Source of the DNA: Hymenobacter arizonensis
Lineage (GTDB): Bacteria; Bacteroidota; Bacteroidia; Cytophagales; Hymenobacteraceae
DNA length: 64,000 nucleotides
Direction: 5' to 3'
NCBI RefSeq assembly: GCF_900115775.1
Contig: NZ_FOXS01000008.1
Location: 34,640-98,639 of the forward strand
Part shown: one piece after another, positions 9,942 through 18,108 of the stretch
Layout of the letters: every line of letters starts with the position of its first letter
Numbering within the stretch: position 1 is the stretch's first letter
Position numbers and translations under genes: made by a program
The notes under the pieces: generated by a model
Told to the model about the DNA's origin: nothing
The model's database searches: none
Seen by the model: the letters and a program-made list of their open reading frames with translations, nothing else

Positions 9942-10244
9942 CTAGGAATGCGCGGGCCCAAAACCTCCGTGTTCAACCGCCCGCAGGATGTCGCCGACGG
10001 TAAAGGGGGCTACCGCCCGATACCTCACGCCCAAGGAGGGCTCCGGGTGAAAGTACTTGTCCCAGCGTAAGTGAGCCAAGTCCACGTGGTAGCGTGCGGC
10101 CAGGTCCTGCAGCAAGCGCACGGCGTCGTCGCCCGTAACCCCCAAGTCTTCTTCAAAGCTCGTGGCCGGGGTGAGGGGCAAGTCCTGGGTGCCGGTGGCC
10201 TCTTGGATAAACGCCAGGACGGCTTGTGCTGTTTCCATCCTCAA
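9942..10244 (-). CDS. DUF1493 family protein (acyl-carrier-like fold)
   Basis: 100 residues, acidic and cytoplasmic. The SFEEDLGVTGDDAVRLLQDLA segment (about 28-48), then a HVDLAHLRWDKYFHPEP stretch, matches DUF1493, a small family with a predicted four-helix carrier-protein-like fold and no established role. Residue 3 offers an alternative ATG. It lacks the DSL serine of true acyl carrier proteins, so no phosphopantetheine attachment is expected. Bounded by R9 and R10. Confidence 0.75.
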   Translation of the reverse strand: MRMETAQAVLAFIQEATGTQDLPLTPATSFEEDLGVTGDDAVRLLQDLAARYHVDLAHLRWDKYFHPEPSLGVRYRAVAPFTVGDILRAVEHGGFGPAHS

Positions 10245-10250
10245 AGAAAG

Positions 10251-10283
10251 GCCCCTTTCGCCTTTCCGACCATTTGGATGAAC
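10251..10283 (-). repeat. Dispersed intergenic element, copy R10
   Basis: Core 10268-10283 GACCATTTGGATGAAC, one mismatch, with a CCTTTCGCCTTTCC tail resembling R4. It is just upstream of the DUF1493 start. Confidence 0.75.
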
Positions 10284-10298
10284 TTACTTAAGCCTTGC

Positions 10299-10595
10299 TC
10301 ATGCTGCATTTTCTGCCAGCAGCAGGATGTGTGCTTTGACTTTCTCCGTCCATTCCGGGCCGGTCGGGTCCACAACCAGCGTGCGAAATCCATGTCGTTC
10401 ACCTTCGATGCGTACCCCGTGAGAATCGTCGATGAGTAAGTCAATGCCATACCGGGGCGGGTACTTCATGGCGCGAACCCGGACGTCACGCGTATGCCAC
10501 GCTTGATTGACCACGCCGTCGAGTGGCAGGCCGTAGAGCCAGAACACCGACCACCCGAGTGACCTAAGCAGCAACGAACCGGTTGCTGCCAGCAC
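10299..10595 (-). CDS. Conserved hypothetical, HAD-like C-terminal half
   Basis: 98 residues. A hydrophobic N-terminus (LLLRSLGWSVFWLYGLPLDG) precedes a conserved-looking block with GIDLLIDDSHGVRIEGERHGF and VVDPTGPEWTEKVKAHIL. The IDDS...GxxIEGERxGF pattern recalls the C-terminal acidic motif of HAD-like phosphatases, but motif I (DxDxT) is absent, so the protein may be truncated or belong to a separate small family. It is immediately left of the BLUF gene on the same strand, 51 bp apart. Function unknown. Confidence 0.55.
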   Translation of the reverse strand: MLAATGSLLLRSLGWSVFWLYGLPLDGVVNQAWHTRDVRVRAMKYPPRYGIDLLIDDSHGVRIEGERHGFRTLVVDPTGPEWTEKVKAHILLLAENAA

Positions 10596-10646
10596 GGCTG
10601 GTGGCGTGGTCAGGCGCGCACCCGGCCAAGCGCCGCGGCGGCCGGC

Positions 10647-11042
10647 CTACCATGGCTCGCTGGCCAGGAACCCCGCCAGCAACGGGGCCAGCTGCTGGGC
10701 GCGGGGCGAACCCGTTTTCCAGTGCTGCAGGCAGCGCGCAAAGTCGGCGGCGTCCACGGCGTGAAAGCGCAGCGACCAATCGGCGAAGGCGCGGCCGGGC
10801 ACGGGGCCGTCGCCGAGCCTCACCACCGCGCAGTGGCGTACATCGGCGGCAATGGCGGCAAATAAGTCCTGAACCGCCGCCCTTGAGCCCTCCAGCACCT
10901 GCAGGACGGCGCCGTCGTTGTAGAGGAGCACGCCGGTAATGTTCCCGCGCTCGTTGCGGCGGCGCCACCGGTCCAGCATGCCGGGCACCTCGGCGTCGGA
11001 GAAGGGGTGCAGCAGGCGGCTGGTGTAGACAAGAGAGTGCAT
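10647..11042 (-). CDS. BLUF-domain blue-light sensor protein
   Basis: 131 residues, essentially one BLUF domain that binds FAD and responds to blue light. Visible: LVYTSRL at the N-terminus (Tyr at about residue 5), RRRNERGNITGVLLYNDGAVLQVLEG at about 26-51 including the Asn and Gln that contact the flavin, and the ADWSLRF segment near residue 93 with the Trp typical of many BLUF proteins. The start at 11042 is set by the domain; upstream codons are repeat-derived. No output domain is fused, so it must act through a partner; the roadblock/LC7 gene next upstream on the same strand is a candidate only by position. Confidence 0.92.
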   Translation of the reverse strand: MHSLVYTSRLLHPFSDAEVPGMLDRWRRRNERGNITGVLLYNDGAVLQVLEGSRAAVQDLFAAIAADVRHCAVVRLGDGPVPGRAFADWSLRFHAVDAADFARCLQHWKTGSPRAQQLAPLLAGFLASEPW

Positions 11043-11102
11043 GGCAGGCGAAAGAATCAGAGAGTGACCCTGCCCGCGGACGGCGGGGGGACGGGCGAAT
11101 GC

Positions 11103-11226
11103 GCCACGCCGGCTTCCGCCGGGCCACGTGGTGACCCGGCGGAAGCCGGCGTGGCCCGGCAGGAACGGCCCGGCCGCGCAGCCGGCTGGCAGGCGTTCCC
11201 GCCGGGCCACGCCGGCTTCCGCCGGG
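11103..11226. repeat. Palindromic REP-like cluster, three 21-bp arms
   Basis: A 21-bp arm at 11103-11123 is followed 11 bp later by its perfect inverted copy at 11135-11155, and by a third, direct copy at 11206-11226. The second and third arms can also pair through an additional GGAACG/CGTTCC extension. It lies between two minus-strand genes, so it could terminate or attenuate transcription, or be a REP/BIME-type element. Confidence 0.85.
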
Positions 11227-11253
11227 TCCGCGAACGGGCGCGCTGGCGCGGGG

Positions 11254-11634
11254 TTACTTCAGCAGGTCGGACTGCTGGCGGAGCACATCCCGGGCGATGG
11301 CCAAGTTGGTGTCGCGCGAATTCACGGCCAGGTAAATAAACTTTTTGCCGTCGTCGAGCAGGTTGATCAGGTGCAGCTGGTTGGTGAGGCTGATGAGGAT
11401 GTCATCGATTTTCTCGCCGGTGAGTTTGAGCGCCGACATGGCCTTCTGCTTTTGCTTCACCACTTCCGTGTTGTAAGCCGCGGCCGTTTCGGGGTTGAGC
11501 GCCGGCGAGTTCGAGTGGGACGCCAGGCACATGCCCGAACTGACTTCGACGATGGCCACGGCGATCAGCTGGGGCAAGTCGTTGATTATGTTTTGCACGG
11601 CTTGGCCGGCAGGGGAATTGGTGGAGTAAGCCAT
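11254..11634 (-). CDS. Roadblock/LC7-like protein, paralogue A
   Basis: 126 residues, cytoplasmic. The alternating strand-helix-strand pattern (PQLIAVAIVEVSSGMCLAS ... DDILISLTNQLHLINLLDDG-KKFIYLAV ... NLAIARDVLRQ) fits the roadblock/LC7 fold used by MglB-type GTPase regulators and other signalling scaffolds. It is clearly related to the protein at 13753-14214: both share AAAYN-EV-KQKQ, IDDILI/IEDILI and the NLALAREVLR ending. No Ras-like GTPase is nearby. It ends next to the palindromic cluster. Confidence 0.65.
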   Translation of the reverse strand: MAYSTNSPAGQAVQNIINDLPQLIAVAIVEVSSGMCLASHSNSPALNPETAAAYNTEVVKQKQKAMSALKLTGEKIDDILISLTNQLHLINLLDDGKKFIYLAVNSRDTNLAIARDVLRQQSDLLK

Positions 11635-11753
11635 TTAACTACTTGAAATACAGTGATTTGTAAGAAAATTGTAAAGTCGTTCGGTGCTAAACAAGCCGGG
11701 GGCGAGCGCTTGGTGAGGGGGGCGTAAAGCGCGGCCACCCGGCCGGTGGCGCG

Positions 11754-12428
11754 TTAGCGAAGGAAGGCGAACCAGCGCGTGGCCTGGCGGGCCGGCTTGG
11801 CGGGCGCTTCGTAATTGGGCACGAGGGTCACGTTTTCCACGCGGGCTCCGTCGACTTTAAGTTCGTCGTCCAGATAGCCGCCGTAGCCGTAGGCCAGCGT
11901 GGTGGCCCGGCCAGCCGGCACCAGCAGGGCGTATTCGCCGTTGGCGTTGGTGCTGACGCCCCGGCGCGAGGCCTTGTCGAGCACCGTGGCCCCGATGAGC
12001 GGGCGGCCGTTTTCGTCGAGGATTCGGCCGCGTACGGTGGTCAAGCGCAGCAGCCCGGCCGCTTCGGTGGGCGCGGCCACGGGCGCTTCCGCGGCGGGGG
12101 CAGCGGGCGCCGTGTTCGCAAAGACCGCGCCGCCAACGAGGGCGGCGAAGGCCGCCAACGAGGCCGCCTGGCGGCGCACGCGCTGGGGCGAGGTGCGCAC
12201 CCGCGTCATCTGGCGCTGCATCCAGCCCACGGCCTGCACCTGCTCGCCGGTGTGCGCCATGGCGTGGAACCGCTGCCAGGTGTCGGTGCCCGCCGCGGCG
12301 TGCTTTGCCAGGTGGGCGTCCACGAGGGCAGTGTGAGCCTGTGACAGGTCGCCGCGGAGGTACGCGTCGCGGTAGACGGGCAGCAATTCACCCGTGGTCG
12401 TGTCAAAAGGGTAAGCGGTAAGCGACAT
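11754..12428 (-). CDS. Single-pass membrane protein with CarboxypepD-reg-like domain
   Basis: 224 residues from ATG 12428. Order: a cytoplasmic alpha-helical part (about 1-95) with a DLSQAHTALVDAHLA segment, a transmembrane helix at about 100-116, an Ala/Pro-rich linker, and a CarboxypepD-reg-like Ig-fold domain (about 130-205: VRGRILDENGRPLIGATVLDK...GEYALLVPAG). The layout resembles anti-sigma or surface-sensing proteins of Bacteroidota but no zinc-finger or sigma factor is adjacent. It sits between the two roadblock/LC7 paralogues. Confidence 0.7.
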   Translation of the reverse strand: MSLTAYPFDTTTGELLPVYRDAYLRGDLSQAHTALVDAHLAKHAAAGTDTWQRFHAMAHTGEQVQAVGWMQRQMTRVRTSPQRVRRQAASLAAFAALVGGAVFANTAPAAPAAEAPVAAPTEAAGLLRLTTVRGRILDENGRPLIGATVLDKASRRGVSTNANGEYALLVPAGRATTLAYGYGGYLDDELKVDGARVENVTLVPNYEAPAKPARQATRWFAFLR

Positions 12429-13752
12429 GGGAAAAAAGTTAGGGGTTAAAAATGGAAACAAGTCGATCAAATTGAATGCTCCCGGCTGGCCCGGTGGCCC
12501 GGCACTGTCAGCGCCCCCGGGCGGGTCTTGCCAGGCCCGTTGCGCTGGTCCAAAGGGCTCGAACCGATCCGTGGGCAAGGCATCCGCGAAGGGAAGTGAG
12601 CGGCTTAGCAGGAGCGGAAAGAATGATTCACACAGTCCCATTGTGGGAAAAGGGGGCTGCCAAAAGAGGATAGGTTGGTGCGTTGTTTGATTTAAATAAA
12701 TATTAATTTATATTCTAACTATTATCCTACTTATTGCCTTAGGGTGTGTCCGACCTAAAACGTGGGGTGGTCGTTATTTTAATTGCTAATTTTCAATTAT
12801 TTGCAAACGAAACTTTAACGTAGTTCCCTTGATGGCAGAGCGAAGACACGGCGGTATTGTTTAATTGTTAGCCATACAAACTTAAACAAAAAAAGTAATT
12901 AGTACGTCATAATGATATTTTTATTTTTACTATGTGATTGATTCCTTCCTGCCTTCCAGGGGTGTTATCACGCTTGCGCTTATCGCATAAAGGCTTCACT
13001 ATAAATAAATAGCGGACGCAAACAGTCCCGGAAAGCGGCGGTGAATCCGTAAGCCCGTGCAGTAGCCAGCGATCTCCCGCGCAACGACTCCTGGTGCGGT
13101 GCAACCAGGCAACCGATGAAGTAGCGTTTCCCATTTCGGGATTAGGCCGGGGTCCAAGGTGTTGCGGGGAAGGCCCTGGGGCCACCACGCCCTGGCATTC
13201 CGCAGTCCGACGAAGCCGCTTCGCTCGGCGAAAAAAAATCACCCCACGGTGCGGCGTCGCCCGCAGTTGTCAGGCGGGTCTTCGTCTAGGCCGGGGCTGG
13301 GGCCCGCTTGGTGCCAGGAATCGGCAGTTGCGTTATTGATTCCTGGCACCAAGCAGGGCACCCCCGGCGGCAGCGAGGTCGAGATGACAAGCGGAGAAAT
13401 GTCCACCAACGCCAACCCGTGCGAAGACTTGCTTCTTCCCCCCCTCCCCCGTGGCACCTGCTATTGGCTGACGTCTTTCCGTATTTTCCACCCGGTTCGG
13501 ATTTTCCACCCGGTTTGGCGATACCTGGTAGGGCCACCCGGGCGAAGGAGGGGGCGCCGGCCCCGGAAGGGCAGCCCCCGGGCACCCCGCGCTAACTTTT
13601 ACTCCCGGCGGGCGGTTGTAGCGCCGTCTCCACACCACGCGCCGGCACGTTGTTCCGTCGTCCCACTGGCCGAGCGTGAAACCAGCCCCTTTCTTCCCAC
13701 ACAATCCGGTTTATCGCCGGCCACCGCCACCGGCAGCCCGTACCCGCTCGAC
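12429..13752. other. Long intergenic region with inverted and direct repeats
   Basis: No convincing gene. 12690-13020 is AT-rich against GC-rich surroundings. A perfect 17-bp inverted repeat with a 15-nt loop occupies 13306-13354 (GCTTGGTGCCAGGAATC and complement). A 15-bp direct repeat ATTTTCCACCCGGTT occurs at 13483 and 13501. Reading frames across it lack coding character. Confidence 0.6.
13306..13354. repeat. Perfect 17-bp inverted repeat, 15-nt loop
   Basis: Left arm 13306-13322, right arm 13338-13354. With a single bulge the stem extends several more GC pairs outward. There is no T tract, so a classical terminator is unlikely. Confidence 0.85.
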
Positions 13753-14214
13753 ATGAAACTCCCCTTTCTCCGCCGCCTTCTCACCGGAGGCGCTCCTGCC
13801 GACGCTCTGAAAATCACCTACGCTTCTTCGCTGGGTGCCGGTCCCAAGGCACAGTTTGGCCAGCTGCTGACGGCCGTGGCCACGGAATTGCCCGACTCGC
13901 TGGCGGTGTCCGTCATTCACCTGAAATCGGGCGAGCTGCTGGCGACGCGCCACCTCCCTGGCAAAACCAATCCGGCCCGAGCCGCCGCGTACAATGCCGA
14001 GGTGATCAAGCAGCAGCAACAGGCTCTGCACGTGCTGGGCCTCGCGGGTTCGGAAAGCATCGAAGACATCCTGATTACGCTTAACTCCCAGTGGCACGTG
14101 CTGCGGCTGCTGCCCGGCAACCGCTACTTTATCCACTTGATGGTGAGCAAGCGCGATGCCAACCTCGCCCTGGCTCGCGAGGTTTTGCGCACCCACGTGG
14201 CCGCGGTCGTCTAG
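13753..14214 (+). CDS. Roadblock/LC7-like protein, paralogue B
   Basis: 153 residues from ATG 13753; the open frame extends upstream into repeat-rich DNA that is not coding-like. The N-terminal ~30 residues differ from paralogue A, then the shared fold begins (LLTAVATELPDSLAVSVIHLKSGELLA; IEDILITLNSQWHVLRLLPGNRYFIHLMV; NLALAREVLRTH). It is opposite in orientation to paralogue A, about 2.1 kb away. Role in signalling or polarity is only by family analogy. Confidence 0.65.
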   Translation: MKLPFLRRLLTGGAPADALKITYASSLGAGPKAQFGQLLTAVATELPDSLAVSVIHLKSGELLATRHLPGKTNPARAAAYNAEVIKQQQQALHVLGLAGSESIEDILITLNSQWHVLRLLPGNRYFIHLMVSKRDANLALAREVLRTHVAAVV

Positions 14215-14738
14215 TCCCGCCGGTCCCGCCCACTGAGCAGCGGGGGCTAATACTCCTGCAAGGAGGCGCTAAAACCTTGTTCCCGCTTTGGAGTGGCGGG
14301 GGCAGCAAGGCACATTGCATTACGCCCGGGTGGCTGTTTTGCTAAACACTTAAGCTCTTGAAGCGGTGTGCTTGTCAGACCAAGGAAACACATTGTTGCC
14401 TTTAACCTCATGACCTGCTTTGATGCCAGCAATTAAACTAGCTTGCGACCGATTAACAAACCCTTTGGGAATGAGAAGTTTTCACTTGCTCAATTCCTGC
14501 TTACTATGAATGGCATACAGGAAGTGAGCTTGCTTTCCGCCACTTAGGAACGAGAAAGCTTATTACTGGCTTTACTGCTGACCAATTTCAACGGCGGTCT
14601 ACGGCGCCGAGTAGAGCGTAACAGAGCCGGAACCAGTTCAGTGTACGGAGGCGCATACCATAACGAGAGAAGGTAAAGCTAGACGCACGTGCAGTATTTA
14701 CAATACCGCACCTTAATTTGAACGGTAAAGATGCCTTC
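14215..14738. other. Intergenic region, nothing recognised
   Basis: About 520 bp with mixed composition. Near its right end a degenerate R-type core (CACCTTAATTTGAAC, about 14709-14723) is visible. No RNA gene or coding frame could be supported. Confidence 0.4.
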
Positions 14739-15047
14739 CTACCCCTCGCCCAACTGTCGGATTGCTTTTAACTGTGTGATGTCGATCAGATCTTTCGGCC
14801 GCGCGTTCACGGCTTTGTCGGCGAGTAAATCGTCCACGCTGATCAGGGGAATGACCACGTCATCCAGGGTCAGCACCTTCGGGTTCCGATACGAGGCCCC
14901 GAACGGCAAAGCGGCCTTGAGCGCGGGCAACAGGTCCAGGGTGAACGCCTCGAACTCGTACTTGAAAAACGACCCTTTTTCTAAACAAGGCATTGTTTCG
15001 CGATACGGCTTATCAGTAGCGCATCCAGCGGTGCTGGCGGTTCTCAT
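14739..15047 (-). pseudogene. Nucleotidyltransferase-like protein, 5'-truncated remnant
   Basis: 102 residues open in frame. The part from about residue 20 (RYEF-like FKYEFEAFTLDLLPALKAALPFGASY ... LTLDDVVIPLISVDDLLADKAVNARPKDLIDITQL) resembles the C-terminal half of small nucleotidyltransferase-like proteins, in which ISxDDLLxxK and RPKDLxDIxQL are conserved. The catalytic N-terminal GSxxR region is missing and the first ~18 residues look unrelated, so I read this as a decayed gene end. It could alternatively be a short stand-alone protein. Confidence 0.5.
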
Positions 15048-15252
15048 GGCCCTAGCTTAGCGCTTCCCCTGCTCCCGGGCCGTCGACCTGGTGCTTAACT
15101 TTGCCGCCGCCACCGGCCCGGTAGGAGGGCCGGCCTGTTTCTTCGGCCCGCAACGTCCGTGTTCCCGACGGGATGGCGTATCCTTCCGCTGCGGCGCCGA
15201 AACCCGCCCCCGCGGCGGGGCCGGCGCGGGGGCGCCGCTCACCCCTTGCCTT

Positions 15253-15669
15253 ATGCCGTTTTCCGCCCTGCGCATCTACTTCGACAACCCGGCGGGCCGG
15301 GTGCTGGAACACCCCGACGGCTACGTCGTGATCCTCTACCACCCCGGCGCGCGGGTGCTGTTCGAGCTGCAGGCCTTTTTGCAGCACACCGGGCAGCTGC
15401 TGCACCGGCGCGGCTGGCACAAGCTGCTTTCGGACCACCGGGCGATGACGCCCTTCTCGGCCGAGGAGCGCGCCTGGATCCTGGACTACTGGCTCACCCG
15501 CCAGACCGAGGGGGGCACGGCCATCGTCGGGGCCGGCGTGTACCCTCCCGCGCACCTGGCGCAGCTGCCGGCGGCCCACCTCGACCAGCCGGCCCACTTG
15601 CCGGGCATCACCTACCGCTTCTTTGCCACGCCCGAGGCCGCCGCGGCTTGGCTGGCCCAGTACGCGTAA
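15253..15669 (+). CDS. STAS/SEC14-like small protein, copy 1 of tandem pair
   Basis: 138 residues from ATG 15253; the upstream frame is non-coding in character. Sequence runs as beta strands IYFDNPAGRVLEHPDGYVVILYHPG, a helix, then HKLLSDHRAMTPFSAEERAWILDYWL and an alternating tail with AAAAWLAQ at the end. The 'L-D-R-x-M-x-P-F/L-x-x-E' block is typical of SpoIIAA/STAS-like proteins of Bacteroidota. Its neighbour 104 bp downstream is a clear paralogue (shared RVLEHPDGY/RLLEHPDGY, W.RLL.D.R.M.PF.AEE.AWI.DYWL). Function unknown; possible binding of a small ligand or partner. Confidence 0.65.
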   Translation: MPFSALRIYFDNPAGRVLEHPDGYVVILYHPGARVLFELQAFLQHTGQLLHRRGWHKLLSDHRAMTPFSAEERAWILDYWLTRQTEGGTAIVGAGVYPPAHLAQLPAAHLDQPAHLPGITYRFFATPEAAAAWLAQYA

Positions 15670-15707
15670 GCACGCCGGACCCGCGGTGCGGTGGGCGCGG
15701 GACGTCG

Positions 15708-15715
15708 TAGCTTTG
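15708..15715 (+). promoter_or_regulatory. Candidate -7 box TAGCTTTG
   Basis: Matches the Bacteroidota TAnnTTTG -7 consensus 58 bp before the start of the second STAS-like gene. A clear -33 TTG box is not seen, so this is tentative. Confidence 0.4.
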
Positions 15716-15773
15716 CGGACTGCCGCTTCCCTGCCGCGGGCGTGGCGGGAGGTTGCCGCACCTGTTTTGCTCT

Positions 15774-16193
15774 ATGCCGCCACTCCGTACCCCCCAGCTC
15801 CATTTTGAAAACGCGGTCGGCCGCCTGCTCGAGCACCCCGACGGCTACGCGGTGTTTGCCTACAAGCCCGGCAAGCGCCGGCTCGCCGACCTGCAGGCCC
15901 TGCTCACCCGCACCCGCACCCTGCTCGAGCGCCAGCAGTGGCACCGCATGCTCGGCGACCAGCGCCTGATGGCCCCCTTTACCGCAGAAGAAAGCGCGTG
16001 GATCGTCGACTACTGGCTCGACGCCGCCTACCAGCGCCCCGGCGGCCTCTACGGCGCCGTCGTTTTGGCCCACGACGTCTTCGCCCGCCTCTCCATGGAC
16101 CAGGTCATGCACGAAGCCCGGGCCTCGGCCTTGACCTACCGCCTGTTCGAGAACGAGGAAAATGCCGCGGCTTGGCTCCGGCAACTCGCCTAG
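15774..16193 (+). CDS. STAS/SEC14-like small protein, copy 2 of tandem pair
   Basis: 139 residues from ATG 15774. Same architecture as the preceding gene: LHFENAVGRLLEHPDGYAVFAYKPG, HRMLGDQRLMAPFTAEESAWIVDYWL, and the ENAAAWLRQLA ending. The two differ most in the loop at about 85-115. A tandem duplication with divergence is the simplest origin. It ends 56 bp before element R11. Confidence 0.65.
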   Translation: MPPLRTPQLHFENAVGRLLEHPDGYAVFAYKPGKRRLADLQALLTRTRTLLERQQWHRMLGDQRLMAPFTAEESAWIVDYWLDAAYQRPGGLYGAVVLAHDVFARLSMDQVMHEARASALTYRLFENEENAAAWLRQLA

Positions 16194-16249
16194 CCAAGGC
16201 CCGCCCGGTAAGACCGAAATCCGGGCCTATGGCCTGCAAATCGAAGGGG

Positions 16250-16281
16250 CCCCTTTTGCGATTGCGACCCTTTCGCTGAAC
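16250..16281 (-). repeat. Dispersed intergenic element, copy R11
   Basis: Core 16266-16281 GACCCTTTCGCTGAAC is perfect, tail CCCTTTTGCGATTGC is close to R5. Confidence 0.85.
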
Positions 16282-16330
16282 TGTGTACGGAGCCCGGGTT
16301 GCCTTCGCGGTCCGGGCGTAGCTTCGCCGG

Positions 16331-16582
16331 ATGAAACTCCTCCTGTGCGGTCTGTTGTGGGCGTCGGCGCCCGTTTTTGCCCAAACCCCTGCCCCGGCGC
16401 AAAGCGCGGAAGCCCAAGCCGTGGTGGACAAAGCCACCGGCGGGATTCTGCCCGTGACGGACAGCGCCCGGGCCGCCCGCAAACGCAGGGCCGTGAAAAG
16501 CCCCACGGTTCCCGGCAAAAGCAGTGCCACCCGCAGCCGGAAGCTAGAGGCCCGCCAGCGCCGGGCCGCGCGCAAGCACTAA
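16331..16582 (+). CDS. Small secreted basic protein
   Basis: 83 residues with a Sec signal peptide (about 1-18, ending VFAQ). The mature ~65 residues are low in complexity and rich in Arg, Lys, Ala and Ser, with a strongly basic C-terminus (RKLEARQRRAARKH). A TAGCTTCG box ends a few bases before the ATG. It probably resides in the periplasm or on the cell surface; nucleic-acid or envelope binding is a guess from charge. Occupies its own unit between R11 and R12. Confidence 0.65.
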   Translation: MKLLLCGLLWASAPVFAQTPAPAQSAEAQAVVDKATGGILPVTDSARAARKRRAVKSPTVPGKSSATRSRKLEARQRRAARKH

Positions 16583-16640
16583 GCGCGTCCCGGCGACGCA
16601 GCCGATGTGGCACGCCAGACCTTTGCGAAGCGGCCAGACC

Positions 16641-16690
16641 CCTCCATTGAATGAACGGAGCGCGTTTACCTCGGAACCGTTTGAGTAGAC
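16641..16690 (-). repeat. Dispersed intergenic element, copy R12 (long form)
   Basis: Long form with AACGGAGCGCGTTTACC in the middle and CCTCCATTGAATG tail; core 16675-16690 has three mismatches. Confidence 0.7.
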
Positions 16691-16746
16691 TCAGCCGGAA
16701 GCTTTCGTAGCGGTCCAGATGCTTGAATGCCCGGCCTAAAAGATAC

Positions 16747-17145
16747 TTATCTTGGCATGAGTTGGTCGAGTATCTGCTCGCCTAGCGGGAGGCTCTCCAC
16801 TCGGATATGCCCAACGCCGGCCTGCTGGGTGATGCCGCTGACCTGTAGGACGGCAATTTTATCGATGGCCACCACCTCGGCCAGATACGACATACCGGCA
16901 CGAGGCAGCGTGTCGGCGACTTGGGCATGCAGCGCTTTCACCGTTGCGGGATGCGTTTTCATCTCGCGGTTGTCGGCCAGCACCGTAAAGCCGCGTTGGG
17001 TGAGCCGTACGGCTTTTTCCCAATCGGCTACGTAGGTGGGCACCAAATCGGCCGACCTCCAATAGCCAATCAACGTGCAATAAATCCTGTTTTTGGCGGC
17101 ACTGTAAGCCAGCTCATAATACTGGTTTTTTACGAGGGTAATCAA
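16747..17145 (-). CDS. STAS/SEC14-like domain protein
   Basis: 132 residues starting at a TTG codon (17145). The layout YYELAYSAAKNRIYCTLIGYWRSADLVPTYVADWEKAVRLTQRGFTVLADNREMKTHP matches the Bacteroidota STAS/SpoIIAA-like pattern: a beta strand with a YW motif, a long helix, then a strand ending LxDxRxM. It shares only the fold with the tandem pair 1 kb to the left. Single-gene unit between R12 and R13. Function unknown. Confidence 0.6.
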   Translation of the reverse strand: MITLVKNQYYELAYSAAKNRIYCTLIGYWRSADLVPTYVADWEKAVRLTQRGFTVLADNREMKTHPATVKALHAQVADTLPRAGMSYLAEVVAIDKIAVLQVSGITQQAGVGHIRVESLPLGEQILDQLMPR

Positions 17146-17179
17146 GGGGAACGGGGTAAGGTGTAGTACAAGTTTACGC

Positions 17180-17227
17180 TCGTTTGATTAAACGGAGCGC
17201 GTTCACGGTACGACCTTTTAAATGAAC
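17180..17227 (-). repeat. Dispersed intergenic element, copy R13 (long form)
   Basis: Long form with CTCGTTTGATTAAACGG tail and GAGCGCGTTCACGGT middle; core 17212-17227 GACCTTTTAAATGAAC has one mismatch. Confidence 0.85.
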
Positions 17228-17361
17228 TGCTTACATCGGCGCTTCAGCGCATAAATAGTTCTTATTTGTCTTTTCAACTTCTTGGCCGAGTACCACTACA
17301 GCAGGAGTTCTGACACGCCGCCCAGGGGGTGGCCGCCCGAGCGCTGGCGCCGGCGCGGCTG

Positions 17362-18108
17362 TTAAGAAAGCTTGAGCCGCCGCAAGACGTCTTGCCGGTA
17401 GGTGTTGTCCAGGGGGAGTTCGCGCCCCCCGACGCGCACGTAGTTCCCGCTGAGGCGGTCGATGTGCGCGATGTTAATCACAAAGGACTTGTGAATGCGC
17501 AGGAAATGACCCGCCGGCAAGCGCTCTTCCAAGTGCTTCAACGTCTCCGACGTCAGCAGCGGCCGGCCCGTGAGCAGGTGCGCTTTAACAAAATTCCCGT
17601 GCCCTTCCAGAAACAACAGGTCCGCGGGCCGGATGCGCTCGCTCCCGCTGTCGGTTTTCAGGAACAGCCCCTCCGCTCCCACGGCCCCCGCCCGCAGCCC
17701 CTCGGCCGGCGGCCCCGGCGGGGGACCGGGCGCGGCCGCCGCGCGCAAGCGGCCCACCGTCTTCACAAACCGCTCGAAGAGAATCGGCTTGAGCAAGTAA
17801 TCGACCACGCCCAACTCGTAGGCCGCCAGGGCGTGGGTTTCGTACGCGGTGGTGAGCACCACCGCGGGCGCGTGCGGCAAGGCCCGCAGCAACTCCAGCC
17901 CCGTGAGGCCGGGCATGTCCACATCCAGAAACAGCACGTCCGCCGGCGTCGCCAGCAGGTGGTGCAGGGCCTCGGGGCCGTCGTAGCAGGAACCCGCCCA
18001 GCGGACCAGGCCGGGCAACTGGTCCAGGTACGCCCGCAGCACGGTATGGGCCAGGGGTTCGTCGTCCACGATTACGCAACGCAGGGGGGGGGCAAGGGGC
18101 AGGGCCAT
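17362..18108 (-). CDS. LytTR-family response regulator
   Basis: 248 residues. Receiver domain with DDEP at 15-18, phospho-acceptor Asp at about 62 (LFLDVDMPG), the TT/Y region and Lys at about 112 (DYLLKPI). A Pro/Gly linker leads to a LytTR DNA-binding domain (about 150-248: LFLEGHGNFVKAHLL...LLTSETLKHLEERLPAGHFLRIHKSFVINIAHIDRL). The start ATG overlaps the stop of the upstream kinase gene by one base (TAATG), indicating translational coupling. It likely controls its own operon or the nearby divergent serine hydrolase through the inverted repeat at 19170-19236. Confidence 0.93.
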   Translation of the reverse strand: MALPLAPPLRCVIVDDEPLAHTVLRAYLDQLPGLVRWAGSCYDGPEALHHLLATPADVLFLDVDMPGLTGLELLRALPHAPAVVLTTAYETHALAAYELGVVDYLLKPILFERFVKTVGRLRAAAAPGPPPGPPAEGLRAGAVGAEGLFLKTDSGSERIRPADLLFLEGHGNFVKAHLLTGRPLLTSETLKHLEERLPAGHFLRIHKSFVINIAHIDRLSGNYVRVGGRELPLDNTYRQDVLRRLKLS

